DNA of 64,000 nt from Streptomyces ortus (GTDB taxonomy: Bacteria > Actinomycetota > Actinomycetes > Streptomycetales > Streptomycetaceae). The notes beneath the pieces are model-generated. The model made no database searches. It saw nothing but the letters and a program-made list of their open reading frames with translations, and was not told where the DNA came from. The stretch spans positions 1,924,821-1,988,820 of the forward strand of contig NZ_JAIFZO010000002.1 in NCBI RefSeq assembly GCF_026341275.1, given 5' to 3'. Both the position numbers and the translations under genes were made by a program. This document shows, piece after piece, positions 52,964 through 60,199 of the stretch; the first letter of the stretch is position 1, and every line of letters begins with the position of its first letter.

Positions 52964-53716
52964 TCACGTGCTTTTCTCGACGTACCGCAGCGAGCGCAGG
53001 CCGCGCTCCAGGTGCCAGTGCAGGTAGGCCGACACCAGGCCGCTGCCCTCCCTGACGTACCGCGGCTCGCACGCGTCCGCGTGCGCCCAGTCCCCCGTCA
53101 GCAGCGCGCCGAGCAGTTCGAGGGCCCCCGCCGAGGGTACGACGCTGCCGGGCACCCGGCAGTCGACGCAGACGGACCCTCCCGCGGCGACCGAGAAGAA
53201 GCGGTTCGGTCCGGGCATGCCGCACTTCGCGCAGTCGTTGAAGCTGGGCGCGTACCCGTTCACGGCGAGGGAGCGCAGCAGGAACGCGTCGAGGATGAGG
53301 TGCGGCTCGTGCTCGCCCTGCGCGAGGGTGCGCAGGCCGCCCACGAGCAGCAGGTACTGCTGGACGGCGGGCTCGCCCTCGTGGTCCGTGAACCGCTCGG
53401 CCGTCTCCAGCATGGCCGTCCCGGCGGTGTAGCGGGCGTAGTCGGTGACGATCCCGCCGCCGTACGGCGAGATCGTCTCGCTCTGCGTGCACAGGGGCAG
53501 CCCGCGGCCGATCAGCTCGCTCCCGCGCGCGAAGAACTGCACATCGACGTGGGAGAAGGGTTCGAGGCGGGCCCCGAACTTCGACTTGGTCCGGCGCACC
53601 CCGCGGGCCACGGCCCGTACCCGTCCGTGACCGCGCGTGAGCAGCGTGATGATCCGGTCCGCCTCACCCAGCTTCTGGGTGCGCAGCACGATGCCGTCGT
53701 CGCGGAACAGGCTCAT
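52964..53716 (-). CDS. recO: DNA repair protein RecO
   Basis: The 250-residue protein has an N-terminal OB fold (DDGIVLRTQKLGEADRIITLL), a helical middle and a zinc module (CAKCGMPG near 163 and CVDC near 184). It loads RecA together with RecF/RecR in recombinational repair. The ATG start gives the canonical N-terminus. It is the first gene of the recO-uppS pair; the next gene upstream is divergent in function but on the same strand. Confidence 0.95.
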   Translation of the reverse strand: MSLFRDDGIVLRTQKLGEADRIITLLTRGHGRVRAVARGVRRTKSKFGARLEPFSHVDVQFFARGSELIGRGLPLCTQSETISPYGGGIVTDYARYTAGTAMLETAERFTDHEGEPAVQQYLLLVGGLRTLAQGEHEPHLILDAFLLRSLAVNGYAPSFNDCAKCGMPGPNRFFSVAAGGSVCVDCRVPGSVVPSAGALELLGALLTGDWAHADACEPRYVREGSGLVSAYLHWHLERGLRSLRYVEKST

Positions 53717-53762
53717 GGCCCCATTCTCGCGTACGGCGGCGGCGGGTGCGGCCGGGGTCCTT

Positions 53763-53978
53763 TCAAGGGACCTCGCCCCGGCTGCGGGCGTTGGCGTACG
53801 CGGTCGCCGCGCTGAGGCGTTCCGCCATGGTGGCCCCGCGGACGGCGTCCGGGAGGCAGTCCCATTCCCGGCCGCCGCCGTACGGGCGCAGTTGTACGTA
53901 CGGTCCTTCGTGGCCCATCACTCTGCCCACCCGCCCGGTCCTGGTGTCGACGACGTACGTCCCGATGTGCGGCCTCAC
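53763..53978 (-). CDS. Hypothetical protein in second XRE locus (small, beta-rich)
   Basis: The 71-residue protein starts at a GTG overlapping the stop of the upstream gene (GTGA). The sequence VRPHIGTYVVDTRTGRVGRVMG, YVQLRPYGGGREWDC suggests a small beta-barrel (PRC-barrel-like) followed by a helix (MAERLSAATAYANARSRG). I do not recognise a named family. Similar small proteins occur next to Streptomyces XRE/DUF397 loci. It is translationally coupled to the 75-residue gene before it, and both are divergent from the XRE regulator. Confidence 0.65.
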   Translation of the reverse strand: MRPHIGTYVVDTRTGRVGRVMGHEGPYVQLRPYGGGREWDCLPDAVRGATMAERLSAATAYANARSRGEVP

Positions 53979-54202
53979 CGGAGCACCGCCGCGAGCCGGG
54001 CCGCCGTCTCGACGGAACACCGGCCCAGTTCCACGAGGGGGCACGGCGCCTCCCGCGCCAAAGTCACCGGGTCGAGCCGGAGTGTCGGCAACTTAATTCC
54101 TGCGGTCGCGAGCGCTTCGCGCAATTCCTTCACCGTTTCCTCCGCTTGTTCGACGCAGACCGTCGAATGCCGTGCGTCGGTTGCTTGCTGGGCAGACCTC
54201 AC
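53975..54202 (-). CDS. Hypothetical protein in second XRE locus (small, helical)
   Basis: This 75-residue protein has a helical N-terminal half (VCVEQAEETVKELREALATAG) and a C-terminal LGRCSVETAARLAAVL. The GTG start follows GGGAAGGGGAACACC. No known family is recognised. Its stop overlaps the GTG of the next gene, so the two are co-translated. It is divergent from the XRE regulator across a 115-base promoter region and is probably controlled with it. Confidence 0.68.
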   Translation of the reverse strand: MRSAQQATDARHSTVCVEQAEETVKELREALATAGIKLPTLRLDPVTLAREAPCPLVELGRCSVETAARLAAVLR

Positions 54203-54317
54203 GGTGTTCCCCTTCCCTTTCGGGTTTCACGCTTTCCGTCTACACCGTGGCATCTGCTGCCTAGACTTCGGAAGACCCGCACGCTCAGCAACGGCGGTGC
54301 AGCAGAGGGGTTTTTCC

Positions 54318-55151
54318 ATGGCCAATGGTTCACGGCAAGCGGCTTGGGAGTTCTTCGGAACAGAGCTGAAGAGACGGCGTGAGGACGCCGGGCTGACGCA
54401 GGCGGAGTTGGGTAATCGCGTTTTCGTGTCGGGCGGCTACATCGGCCAATTCGAACAGGCGATTCGCAAGCCACAGCTTGATGTGGCGACCCGAATCGAC
54501 GAGATCCTACAAACCGCCGGCTTTTTCGAGCGGCTGTGGCAGAAACTCATCAAGGATCAGCCCTACACCGAGTACTTCGCACACGTGGTGGAGCTGGAGC
54601 GGCTGGCCACAGAGATCAGCGAGTACGCCCCCACGGTGGTCCCCGGGCTCCTGCAGACGCGGGAGTACGCGCAGGCGGTGTTCCTGGCGGGCAACCCGCT
54701 GGCGCCGGACGGTTACATCGAGGAGCTGCTCAGGGGACGCATGGACCGGACGCGGCTCCTCAAGGACGCTACAAGGCCCCTGTATTGGGTGGTCCTCCAC
54801 GAGACGGTCCTGCGCGTCGCGGTGGGCGGCCCGAAGGTCATGGCCCACCAGCTGGACCACATCCTGACGCTCGCGCGGGAACGCAAGGTGCTGCTGCAGG
54901 TACTGCCGTTCGCGGCGGGAGCACACCGGGAGATGGGCAAGATGATGAAGCTCATGGAGTTCGAGGACGCCCCACCAACTGTCTATACAGAGGCGGTTCT
55001 TTCGGGAAACCTGCTGGACGAACCGGCTGTGGTGAAGCGAACCCAATCGTCTTACGATCTCATCAGGGCCGCCGCTCTCTCACTGGAGGCGTCCCTGGCC
55101 CTGATCCAGTCGGCGGCAGAGGACCATACACAATGCGGGAGTACGACCTGA
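54318..55151 (+). CDS. XRE-family regulator with DUF5753 domain
   Basis: The 277-residue protein has an N-terminal helix-turn-helix (AGLTQAELGNRVFVSGGYIGQFE, residues about 24-46) and a DUF5753 domain with VVPGLLQTREYAQAV near 112 and VLPFAAGAHREMG near 198. It is the second such regulator in the window. The ATG follows a G-run and TTTTTCC, so the ribosome binding site is poor (AGAGGGG). It overlaps its DUF397 partner by 19 bases. The codons for residues 130-200 show more AT-ending choices than neighbours, but not strikingly. Confidence 0.88.
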   Translation: MANGSRQAAWEFFGTELKRRREDAGLTQAELGNRVFVSGGYIGQFEQAIRKPQLDVATRIDEILQTAGFFERLWQKLIKDQPYTEYFAHVVELERLATEISEYAPTVVPGLLQTREYAQAVFLAGNPLAPDGYIEELLRGRMDRTRLLKDATRPLYWVVLHETVLRVAVGGPKVMAHQLDHILTLARERKVLLQVLPFAAGAHREMGKMMKLMEFEDAPPTVYTEAVLSGNLLDEPAVVKRTQSSYDLIRAAALSLEASLALIQSAAEDHTQCGSTT

Positions 55152-55489
55152 GCGCCGCCCAGTGGCGCAAAAGCACCTACAGCGGCGGCAGCGGCGGCGA
55201 AGACTGCGTCGAGGTAGCCCACGACTTCATCGGCGCGGCCCGCTGGCGCAAGAGCAGCTACAGCGACGACAACGGCGGCGAGTGCGTCGAAGTCGCCTAC
55301 GACTTCATCGGCGCCGCCCGCTGGCGCAAAAGCACCCACAGCGGTGGTGACGGCGGCGAGGACTGCGTCGAGGTAGCCGACGCCGCCTCCGGCGTCATCC
55401 CCGTGCGGGACAGCAAGACCCTCGCGGGACCCGTCCTCCTCATCGGGCCCCGCGCCTGGGCGGAGTTCATCGGGGCCGTGGCGCGCTGA
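55133..55489 (+). CDS. DUF397 protein with triplicated N-terminal motif
   Basis: The 118-residue protein repeats the DUF397 opening motif three times: WRKSTYSGGSGGEDCVEVA (from residue 11), WRKSSYSDDNGGECVEVA (from 38) and WRKSTHSGGDGGEDCVEVA (from 64). The first two repeats are joined to the next by HDFIGAAR/YDFIGAAR linkers. Only the last is followed by the rest of a normal DUF397 domain (GVIPVRDSKTLAGPVLLIGP). A normal family member is about 60-70 residues. DNA periods are 81 and 78 bases, so the triplication is recent. It overlaps the XRE gene by 19 bases and is its likely interaction partner. Confidence 0.85.
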   Translation: MREYDLSAAQWRKSTYSGGSGGEDCVEVAHDFIGAARWRKSSYSDDNGGECVEVAYDFIGAARWRKSTHSGGDGGEDCVEVADAASGVIPVRDSKTLAGPVLLIGPRAWAEFIGAVAR

Positions 55490-55504
55490 CGCCCGGCCCC
55501 CCTC

Positions 55505-56380
55505 TCACTGCGCGGCGGCGCCGTCCGGCGCGGGCGGGGCCGCCGGGTCCGGGGCCGGGGCCGGCAGGACCGTCCGCGGCGCCGTGCTGGTGAACAGCCG
55601 GTGCCGCGGCAGACTCTGCTGGGCTGGCCGCGTCATCGTGATCTGGCGGACCAGCTGCTGGAAGCAGGCCAGCGCCGCCACGGCCGGCAGGACCGCCGCC
55701 GCGATACCCGTGAACGACCGCTCGGCCTGCGCCGCGCAGAGCGCCATCGCGACCGAGGAGAACAGCAGGACCACGGCCCAGGAGTGCGCGGCCCGCCGCT
55801 GGTGCAGCGCGGCCCGCAGCACGGAGAGCGAGGCCACCGTCCACGGCCCGTAGACCAGCAGGGGCCACCACACCGCCGTACCGCTCTGCGTGAGGAACGC
55901 GACGTGGCGCAGGGGGATGTAGGACACGATCCCGCCGAAGACGCTCACCATGGACACGACCGCGGCGGCGAGCGCGGCGATCAGGAAGCTCACGGTCTGC
56001 AGCCAGGTGAAGCGCATCTTGCGGACTCGCACCTTCCGGTGCCCCGCAGGATGGGATCTGATGGCCGGCAGTTCGGCGGTGATGGTGGCGAGGTTGTCCA
56101 TCGGGTCACCGGTGAGGGAGACGGTGGGCGCGCTCTCCCCCCGGGGCCGCGGCACGGTCACGCCCTGCTCCGGCGGCACGCCGTCCTGAACGGCACCCTG
56201 GACGGCGTCCTGGAGGAGGTAGGTCATCTCCTCGACCGGGTCCCAGGCGGAGTCGAGCGGGTTCACGGGAGACCCGGCATACCCCGTGTCGACAGGCCCC
56301 CGGTGGCGCCCGCCGCCGGCCCCGGCCTGCCGGGTACCGGAATAGTCACCTGGTACGAAGAAATCAGCGTAGTCATCCAT
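55505..56380 (-). CDS. DUF2637-type membrane protein
   Basis: The 291-residue protein has a disordered acidic N-terminal 125 residues and a basic stretch RKVRVRKMRFTW. Four hydrophobic helices follow (about 130-155, 165-190, 205-225, 235-255) and a proline-alanine tail. The helical part resembles DUF2637 (SpdB-like) proteins found in actinobacterial plasmids, integrative elements and chromosomes. The ATG of MDDYADFF is used; a GTG eight codons earlier would overlap the upstream gene by eight bases and is equally possible. Function unknown; transfer-associated relatives are only a hint. Confidence 0.72.
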   Translation of the reverse strand: MDDYADFFVPGDYSGTRQAGAGGGRHRGPVDTGYAGSPVNPLDSAWDPVEEMTYLLQDAVQGAVQDGVPPEQGVTVPRPRGESAPTVSLTGDPMDNLATITAELPAIRSHPAGHRKVRVRKMRFTWLQTVSFLIAALAAAVVSMVSVFGGIVSYIPLRHVAFLTQSGTAVWWPLLVYGPWTVASLSVLRAALHQRRAAHSWAVVLLFSSVAMALCAAQAERSFTGIAAAVLPAVAALACFQQLVRQITMTRPAQQSLPRHRLFTSTAPRTVLPAPAPDPAAPPAPDGAAAQ

Positions 56381-56396
56381 GGAATGCCTGCCCCGG

Positions 56397-56684
56397 TCAG
56401 ACACGGGCCACGTTCCCGTGGGAGTGCTCGCGGGCGCCCCATCGTCGGTCGAGGTCGCTCTGCGCCCTGTTCAGGCATTCCAGGAATTCACCCAGCAGTG
56501 GCTCGGTTACATACAGCTCGACCGGTTTTCCGTCCCCGTGCAGAGTGCCCCGGGCACCTGGTGAGGAATAGGCGACGGCCGGGGTGAAGATGTACCGCCC
56601 CATCACCACCGCAGGGCTTCCCATGGCGTTTTCACGCCCCGTGCGAACCGCAGGTGCCGCATCGACCGGCTTTGATTTTTTCAT
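56397..56684 (-). CDS. Hypothetical 95-residue protein upstream of DUF2637 gene
   Basis: This small protein starts MKKSKPVDAAPAV and contains a beta-rich centre (VVMGRYIFTPAVAYSSPGARG, then PVELYVTEPLLGEFLECLNRAQ) and a charged end. No family is recognised. It is immediately upstream of and possibly coupled to the DUF2637 gene. Its own 120-base leader (56685-56804) is AT-rich by the standards of the window and contains the presumptive promoter. Confidence 0.62.
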   Translation of the reverse strand: MKKSKPVDAAPAVRTGRENAMGSPAVVMGRYIFTPAVAYSSPGARGTLHGDGKPVELYVTEPLLGEFLECLNRAQSDLDRRWGAREHSHGNVARV

Positions 56685-56804
56685 ACGTCGCTAACGCAGC
56701 AACCCTTACTCGGTTGCGCGGCAAAGGGGTGAGCATAAAGCCACCAAAAGCATTGCCACAGAATTCTTAATTCAGACTCCGCGCCACCCGAAGAAAAGGT
56801 TGTG

Positions 56805-57305
56805 CTACCGGGGATTTTCATACAGGGCGGTGCCGTCCGTGCCGTCCGCTCCCCCGAACCTCCGTACGTACCTCCGCTGCCACGGCGTCTCCACGGCGTG
56901 CCGGTCGTAGTGGCGTCGTACGAACCGCACGGCCTCCTCGGGCGGCACGCCGTCGAGGACCGCGAGACAGGCCAGGGCCGTGCCCGTCCGCCCACGGCCG
57001 CCCCCGCAGGCGACCTCGACGCGCTGGGCGGGGTCCGTGGCCCGCTCCCAGATGTCCGTCAGCACCTCCCGCGCCTGAACCCGGTCCGCAGGCAGCCGGA
57101 AGTCGGGCCACCGCAACCACCTGGTCTCCCACGGGAGTTCGGGCGGCTCCTTGCCGAGGAGGTAGACGCCGTACGTCGGAAGGACCACCGCGGGATCGAG
57201 GTCGTTGCGCAGTCCTCGGCCCCGCACCAGCCGCCCGGACGGCAACCGGAGCACCCCCCGTGTCCCCTCGCCCCAACCGGCCCGGCCCTCAACAGGTTCA
57301 CTCAT
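56805..57305 (-). CDS. Tyrosine phosphatase-like protein
   Basis: The 166-residue protein carries the phosphatase signature C-x5-R in VEVACGGGRGRTGTALACLA near residue 100, with an upstream WPDFRLPADR segment supplying the general-acid aspartate position. The fold is that of small dual-specificity/tyrosine phosphatases. It would dephosphorylate a protein or small phosphate ester in the cytoplasm. The ATG of MSEPVEGR was chosen; the longer ORF adds 28 unlike residues. The neighbours on the same strand are the DUF2637 pair, but the 120-base gap argues for a separate promoter. Confidence 0.8.
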   Translation of the reverse strand: MSEPVEGRAGWGEGTRGVLRLPSGRLVRGRGLRNDLDPAVVLPTYGVYLLGKEPPELPWETRWLRWPDFRLPADRVQAREVLTDIWERATDPAQRVEVACGGGRGRTGTALACLAVLDGVPPEEAVRFVRRHYDRHAVETPWQRRYVRRFGGADGTDGTALYENPR

Positions 57306-57421
57306 CACCGCAGCCTGCCACCCGCCACTGACAACGCATACCCGCGCGCCCGGAACAGCGACCGGAACAGCGGGCGACATTGGTCGCACCTGTGGCGGCG
57401 CGGGCCCTCGTGCGTGTTCCC

Positions 57422-57480
57422 TTGACCGCCCCCATCACCCCTCTTATGGTCACGCTGCACCTATGACGTAGGACGTCGTA
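57422..57480 (+). promoter_or_regulatory. Promoter and ACGT-N3-ACGT operator of the oligopeptide/aldolase operon
   Basis: TTGACC (57422-57427) and TATGGT (57445-57450) are spaced by 17 bp. Immediately downstream, TATGACGT-AGG-ACGTCGTA (57462-57480) is a near-perfect dyad of GntR/FadR type, placed over the expected transcription start. A repressor of the operon is therefore likely; its gene is not in the window. Confidence 0.6.
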
Positions 57481-57505
57481 TCTCCCACTCCTTGCTGGAG
57501 GAACC

Positions 57506-59134
57506 GTGCGCGACGCGACCCCCGCACCGGCGCTGCACCGCCGTTCGTTCCTGAAGTACTCCGGCGCACTGGGCGCCGCCGCCACGATCACCTCCACGCT
57601 CTCCGCCTGCTCCTCGGGACCGGAGTCCACGAACGAGTCGGGCGGCGGGGGCGAGGGCGCCGACCGGACGCTCACCGCGGTGATCGGTTACGGCAACGAC
57701 CAGAGCTGGGACCCGCTGATGACGGCCTCGGCCTTCGCGATGGCCGGCAACCACCACATCTACGAGGGCCTGCTCGACACCGACCCGATCAGCCGTGAGC
57801 CCTACGCGGCGCTGGCGACCGCCATCCCGGCGGATCTGCGGGCGACCACCTGGAGGTTCACGCTGCGGGAGGGCGCGAAGTGGCACGACGGGCAGCCCGT
57901 CACCGCCGACGACGTGGTCTTCACCTATGAGCGCGTACTGGATCCGAGGACGACGACCCTCGCCAAGAACTTCTTCGCGTCCTGGCTGAAGGAGGTGAAG
58001 AAGGTCGACGACACCTCCGTGGAGCTGATTCTCAGGTTCCCGTTCCCCGACGGGGCACAGCGGCTCACGCTCGCGAAGATCATGCCGAAGCACGTGTTCG
58101 GAAAGGCCGGTGCTCTGGACGAGGCGACGACCGGAAAGGCGGTCGGCTCGGGCCCGTACCGGCAGACCGCCCATCACCCGAAGTCCAACACCACCTTCGC
58201 CGCGTTCGCCGACTACAACGGGCCGCGAAAGGCCGCGTTCAAGAAGATGAACTGGCTGACGATAGTGGACGCCGCGCCCCGGGTCGCGAAGATCTCCGGT
58301 TCGAGCGCGGGAGCGCAGATCTCGGACAACATCCCGTACGCCAATATCGCCCAGTTGGAGAAGGGCGGTCTGAAGGTCGAGGGCGGGGCGGGAATGAACC
58401 ATCTGTTCCTCCTCTTCAACACCGCCCACAAACCGTTCGACGACGTACGGGTGCGGCAGGCGCTGCATTACGCGATCGACAAGGAGGAAATGATCCGGGC
58501 CGCGCTGCGCGGGCACGGAAAGGCGGCCTCCTCGTTCCTCGACGAGGGCAATCCGACGTACCGCAGGGCGAAGCCCGTCTACGACCACGACCCGGACAAG
58601 GCGAAGGCACTGCTGAAGGCCGCCGGGGTCAGCGGGCTGAAGGTCACGCTGATGGCGGTCAACGTGAGCTGGATCGTGGACTGCCTGCCGACCGTCAAGG
58701 CGTCCTGGGACGCGATCGGCGTCGAGACGACGCTGGAGCCCCAGGAGACGGCCGCGCTCTTCACGAAGCTCGACCAGAAGAAGGACTTCCAGGTCGTCGC
58801 GGCGGCGTCCAATCCGAATCAGTTCGGGCTCGACGCGGATCTGATCATGCATTACAACTACGGGCCCGGAAACACCTGGATGCGGTATGCGCGGTGGGAG
58901 AACACGTCCGTGGCCAAGGATCTCTTCAAACAGATGGATCAGGCCACGCGTGAGCCGGACGCCGAGAAGAAGAAGACGATGACTCAGGACTACATCGACG
59001 TCGTCGCCGAGAACGCGGTGATCTATCCGGTGGTGCACAACGAGCTGATGACCGCGTGGGATTCCGGGGAGCTCACGGGGATTCGTGCTCAGCCTTATCC
59101 GGGGATAAATGTGCTCCAGGCGAAGTGGGCTTAA
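57506..59134 (+). CDS. Peptide/dipeptide-type ABC transporter substrate-binding lipoprotein
   Basis: This 542-residue family 5 solute-binding protein has a twin-arginine signal RRSFLKYSGALG (residues 12-23) and lipobox STLSAC near 36, so it is Tat-exported and lipidated. Family segments follow: TWRFTLREGAKWHDGQPVTADDVVF near 115, and VRVRQALHYAIDKEEMIRAALRG near 315. Such proteins bind peptides, nickel or small glycosides for the ABC importer encoded next. It is the first gene of a five-gene operon ending in an aldolase, which suggests a sugar-acid or amino-sugar-containing ligand. GTG start after GGAGGAACC. Confidence 0.9.
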   Translation: MRDATPAPALHRRSFLKYSGALGAAATITSTLSACSSGPESTNESGGGGEGADRTLTAVIGYGNDQSWDPLMTASAFAMAGNHHIYEGLLDTDPISREPYAALATAIPADLRATTWRFTLREGAKWHDGQPVTADDVVFTYERVLDPRTTTLAKNFFASWLKEVKKVDDTSVELILRFPFPDGAQRLTLAKIMPKHVFGKAGALDEATTGKAVGSGPYRQTAHHPKSNTTFAAFADYNGPRKAAFKKMNWLTIVDAAPRVAKISGSSAGAQISDNIPYANIAQLEKGGLKVEGGAGMNHLFLLFNTAHKPFDDVRVRQALHYAIDKEEMIRAALRGHGKAASSFLDEGNPTYRRAKPVYDHDPDKAKALLKAAGVSGLKVTLMAVNVSWIVDCLPTVKASWDAIGVETTLEPQETAALFTKLDQKKDFQVVAAASNPNQFGLDADLIMHYNYGPGNTWMRYARWENTSVAKDLFKQMDQATREPDAEKKKTMTQDYIDVVAENAVIYPVVHNELMTAWDSGELTGIRAQPYPGINVLQAKWA

Positions 59135-59171
59135 GGGGTTGCCTGGAGGGTGCGGGCCGGCTGTGGCTGGG

Positions 59172-59197
59172 CGCGCGGTTCCCCGCGCCCCTAAGGA
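59172..59197 (+). repeat. Single dispersed-repeat unit between substrate-binding and permease genes
   Basis: One forward unit GCGCGCGGTTCCCCGCGCCC sits inside an operon gap, the only copy in the window placed between two codirectional genes of one obvious operon. It could cause partial termination or mRNA processing. Confidence 0.6.
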
Positions 59198-59236
59198 CAA
59201 AAGGCACAGCCAGTTGGGGCGAGGAGAGGCTTACTC

Positions 59237-60199
59237 GTGGTCGCGGTCGTCAGAATCTTGATCCGGCGGATCGTTCTGCTTGTTCCGTTGGTGCTCGGGA
59301 TCATCATGTTCGTGTTCGTCGTGATGCGGTTCTCGGACAGCGATCCGGCGTCCGCGTACTTCCAGGGCGCGAACCCGACCGAGCGGCAACTGCACGACTT
59401 CAGGGAGCGCAACGGACTGCTGGACCCCTTCCTCGTGCGGTACTTCGACTTCGTCGGGGATCTGCTCCGGGGCGACATGGGGGTCAGCGCGCTCACCAGG
59501 GCGCCGGTCGTCGACCAGGTCACCACCGCGCTGCCCCTCACCATGCAGCTGACCTTCCTCGGCCTGGGCATCGCGGTGGTCCTGGCACTGCTCGGCGGGG
59601 TCACCGCCGCGATCTACCGCGACCGCCTCCCCGACCAGCTGATCCGGGTCGTGTCACTGACCGGCGTCGCCGCGCCCGGCTTCTGGCTGGCGCTGCTGAT
59701 GATCCAGTACCTCGCCGTGGACGCGGGCTGGTTCCCGACCAGCGGCTACATCAACCCGGCCGACTCGTTCACCGGCTGGCTGAGGACCATGACACTGCCC
59801 GCGCTGGCCCTCTCCCTGCCGGTCGCCGCCCAGCTCACCCGGATCGTCCGCACGGCCGTGGTGGAGGAGCTGGACCGGGACTACGTACGGACGGCGATCG
59901 GCAGCGGGCTGCCCCCGGTGGTCGTCGTCGGCCGGAACGTCCTGCGCAACGCCCTGATGAACCCGCTGACCGTGCTCGGTCTGCGCGTCGGCTATCTGCT
60001 CGGCGGGGCGGTCGTCATCGAGACGATCTTCAACCTGCCGGGGATGGGAAAGCTCATGATCGACGCCGTGAAGAACGGTGATCCGGCCGTCGTGCAGGGC
60101 GGCGTCCTGACGATCGCCTTCGGGTTCGTCGTCGTGAACCTCGTCATCGACATCCTCTATCTGCTGGTCAACCCGCGTCTGAGGAGTGCCGAGGCATGA
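59237..60199 (+). CDS. ABC transporter permease (DppB/OppB type)
   Basis: The 320-residue inner-membrane permease has six hydrophobic helices. Its N-terminus RILIRRIVLLVPLVLGIIMFVF and the extracytoplasmic segment FSDSDPASAYFQG are typical. The EAA-like coupling loop lies around ELDRDYVRTAIGSGLPPVVVVGRNVLRNAL near 213. It pairs with the permease domain of the next gene, which it overlaps (ATGA). GTG start. Confidence 0.92.
   Translation: MVAVVRILIRRIVLLVPLVLGIIMFVFVVMRFSDSDPASAYFQGANPTERQLHDFRERNGLLDPFLVRYFDFVGDLLRGDMGVSALTRAPVVDQVTTALPLTMQLTFLGLGIAVVLALLGGVTAAIYRDRLPDQLIRVVSLTGVAAPGFWLALLMIQYLAVDAGWFPTSGYINPADSFTGWLRTMTLPALALSLPVAAQLTRIVRTAVVEELDRDYVRTAIGSGLPPVVVVGRNVLRNALMNPLTVLGLRVGYLLGGAVVIETIFNLPGMGKLMIDAVKNGDPAVVQGGVLTIAFGFVVVNLVIDILYLLVNPRLRSAEA

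Noticed and set aside
54507..55046. Antisense ORF within the second XRE gene
   Set aside because: It lies entirely opposite a conserved XRE-DUF5753 gene and has no recognisable start signal or domain.
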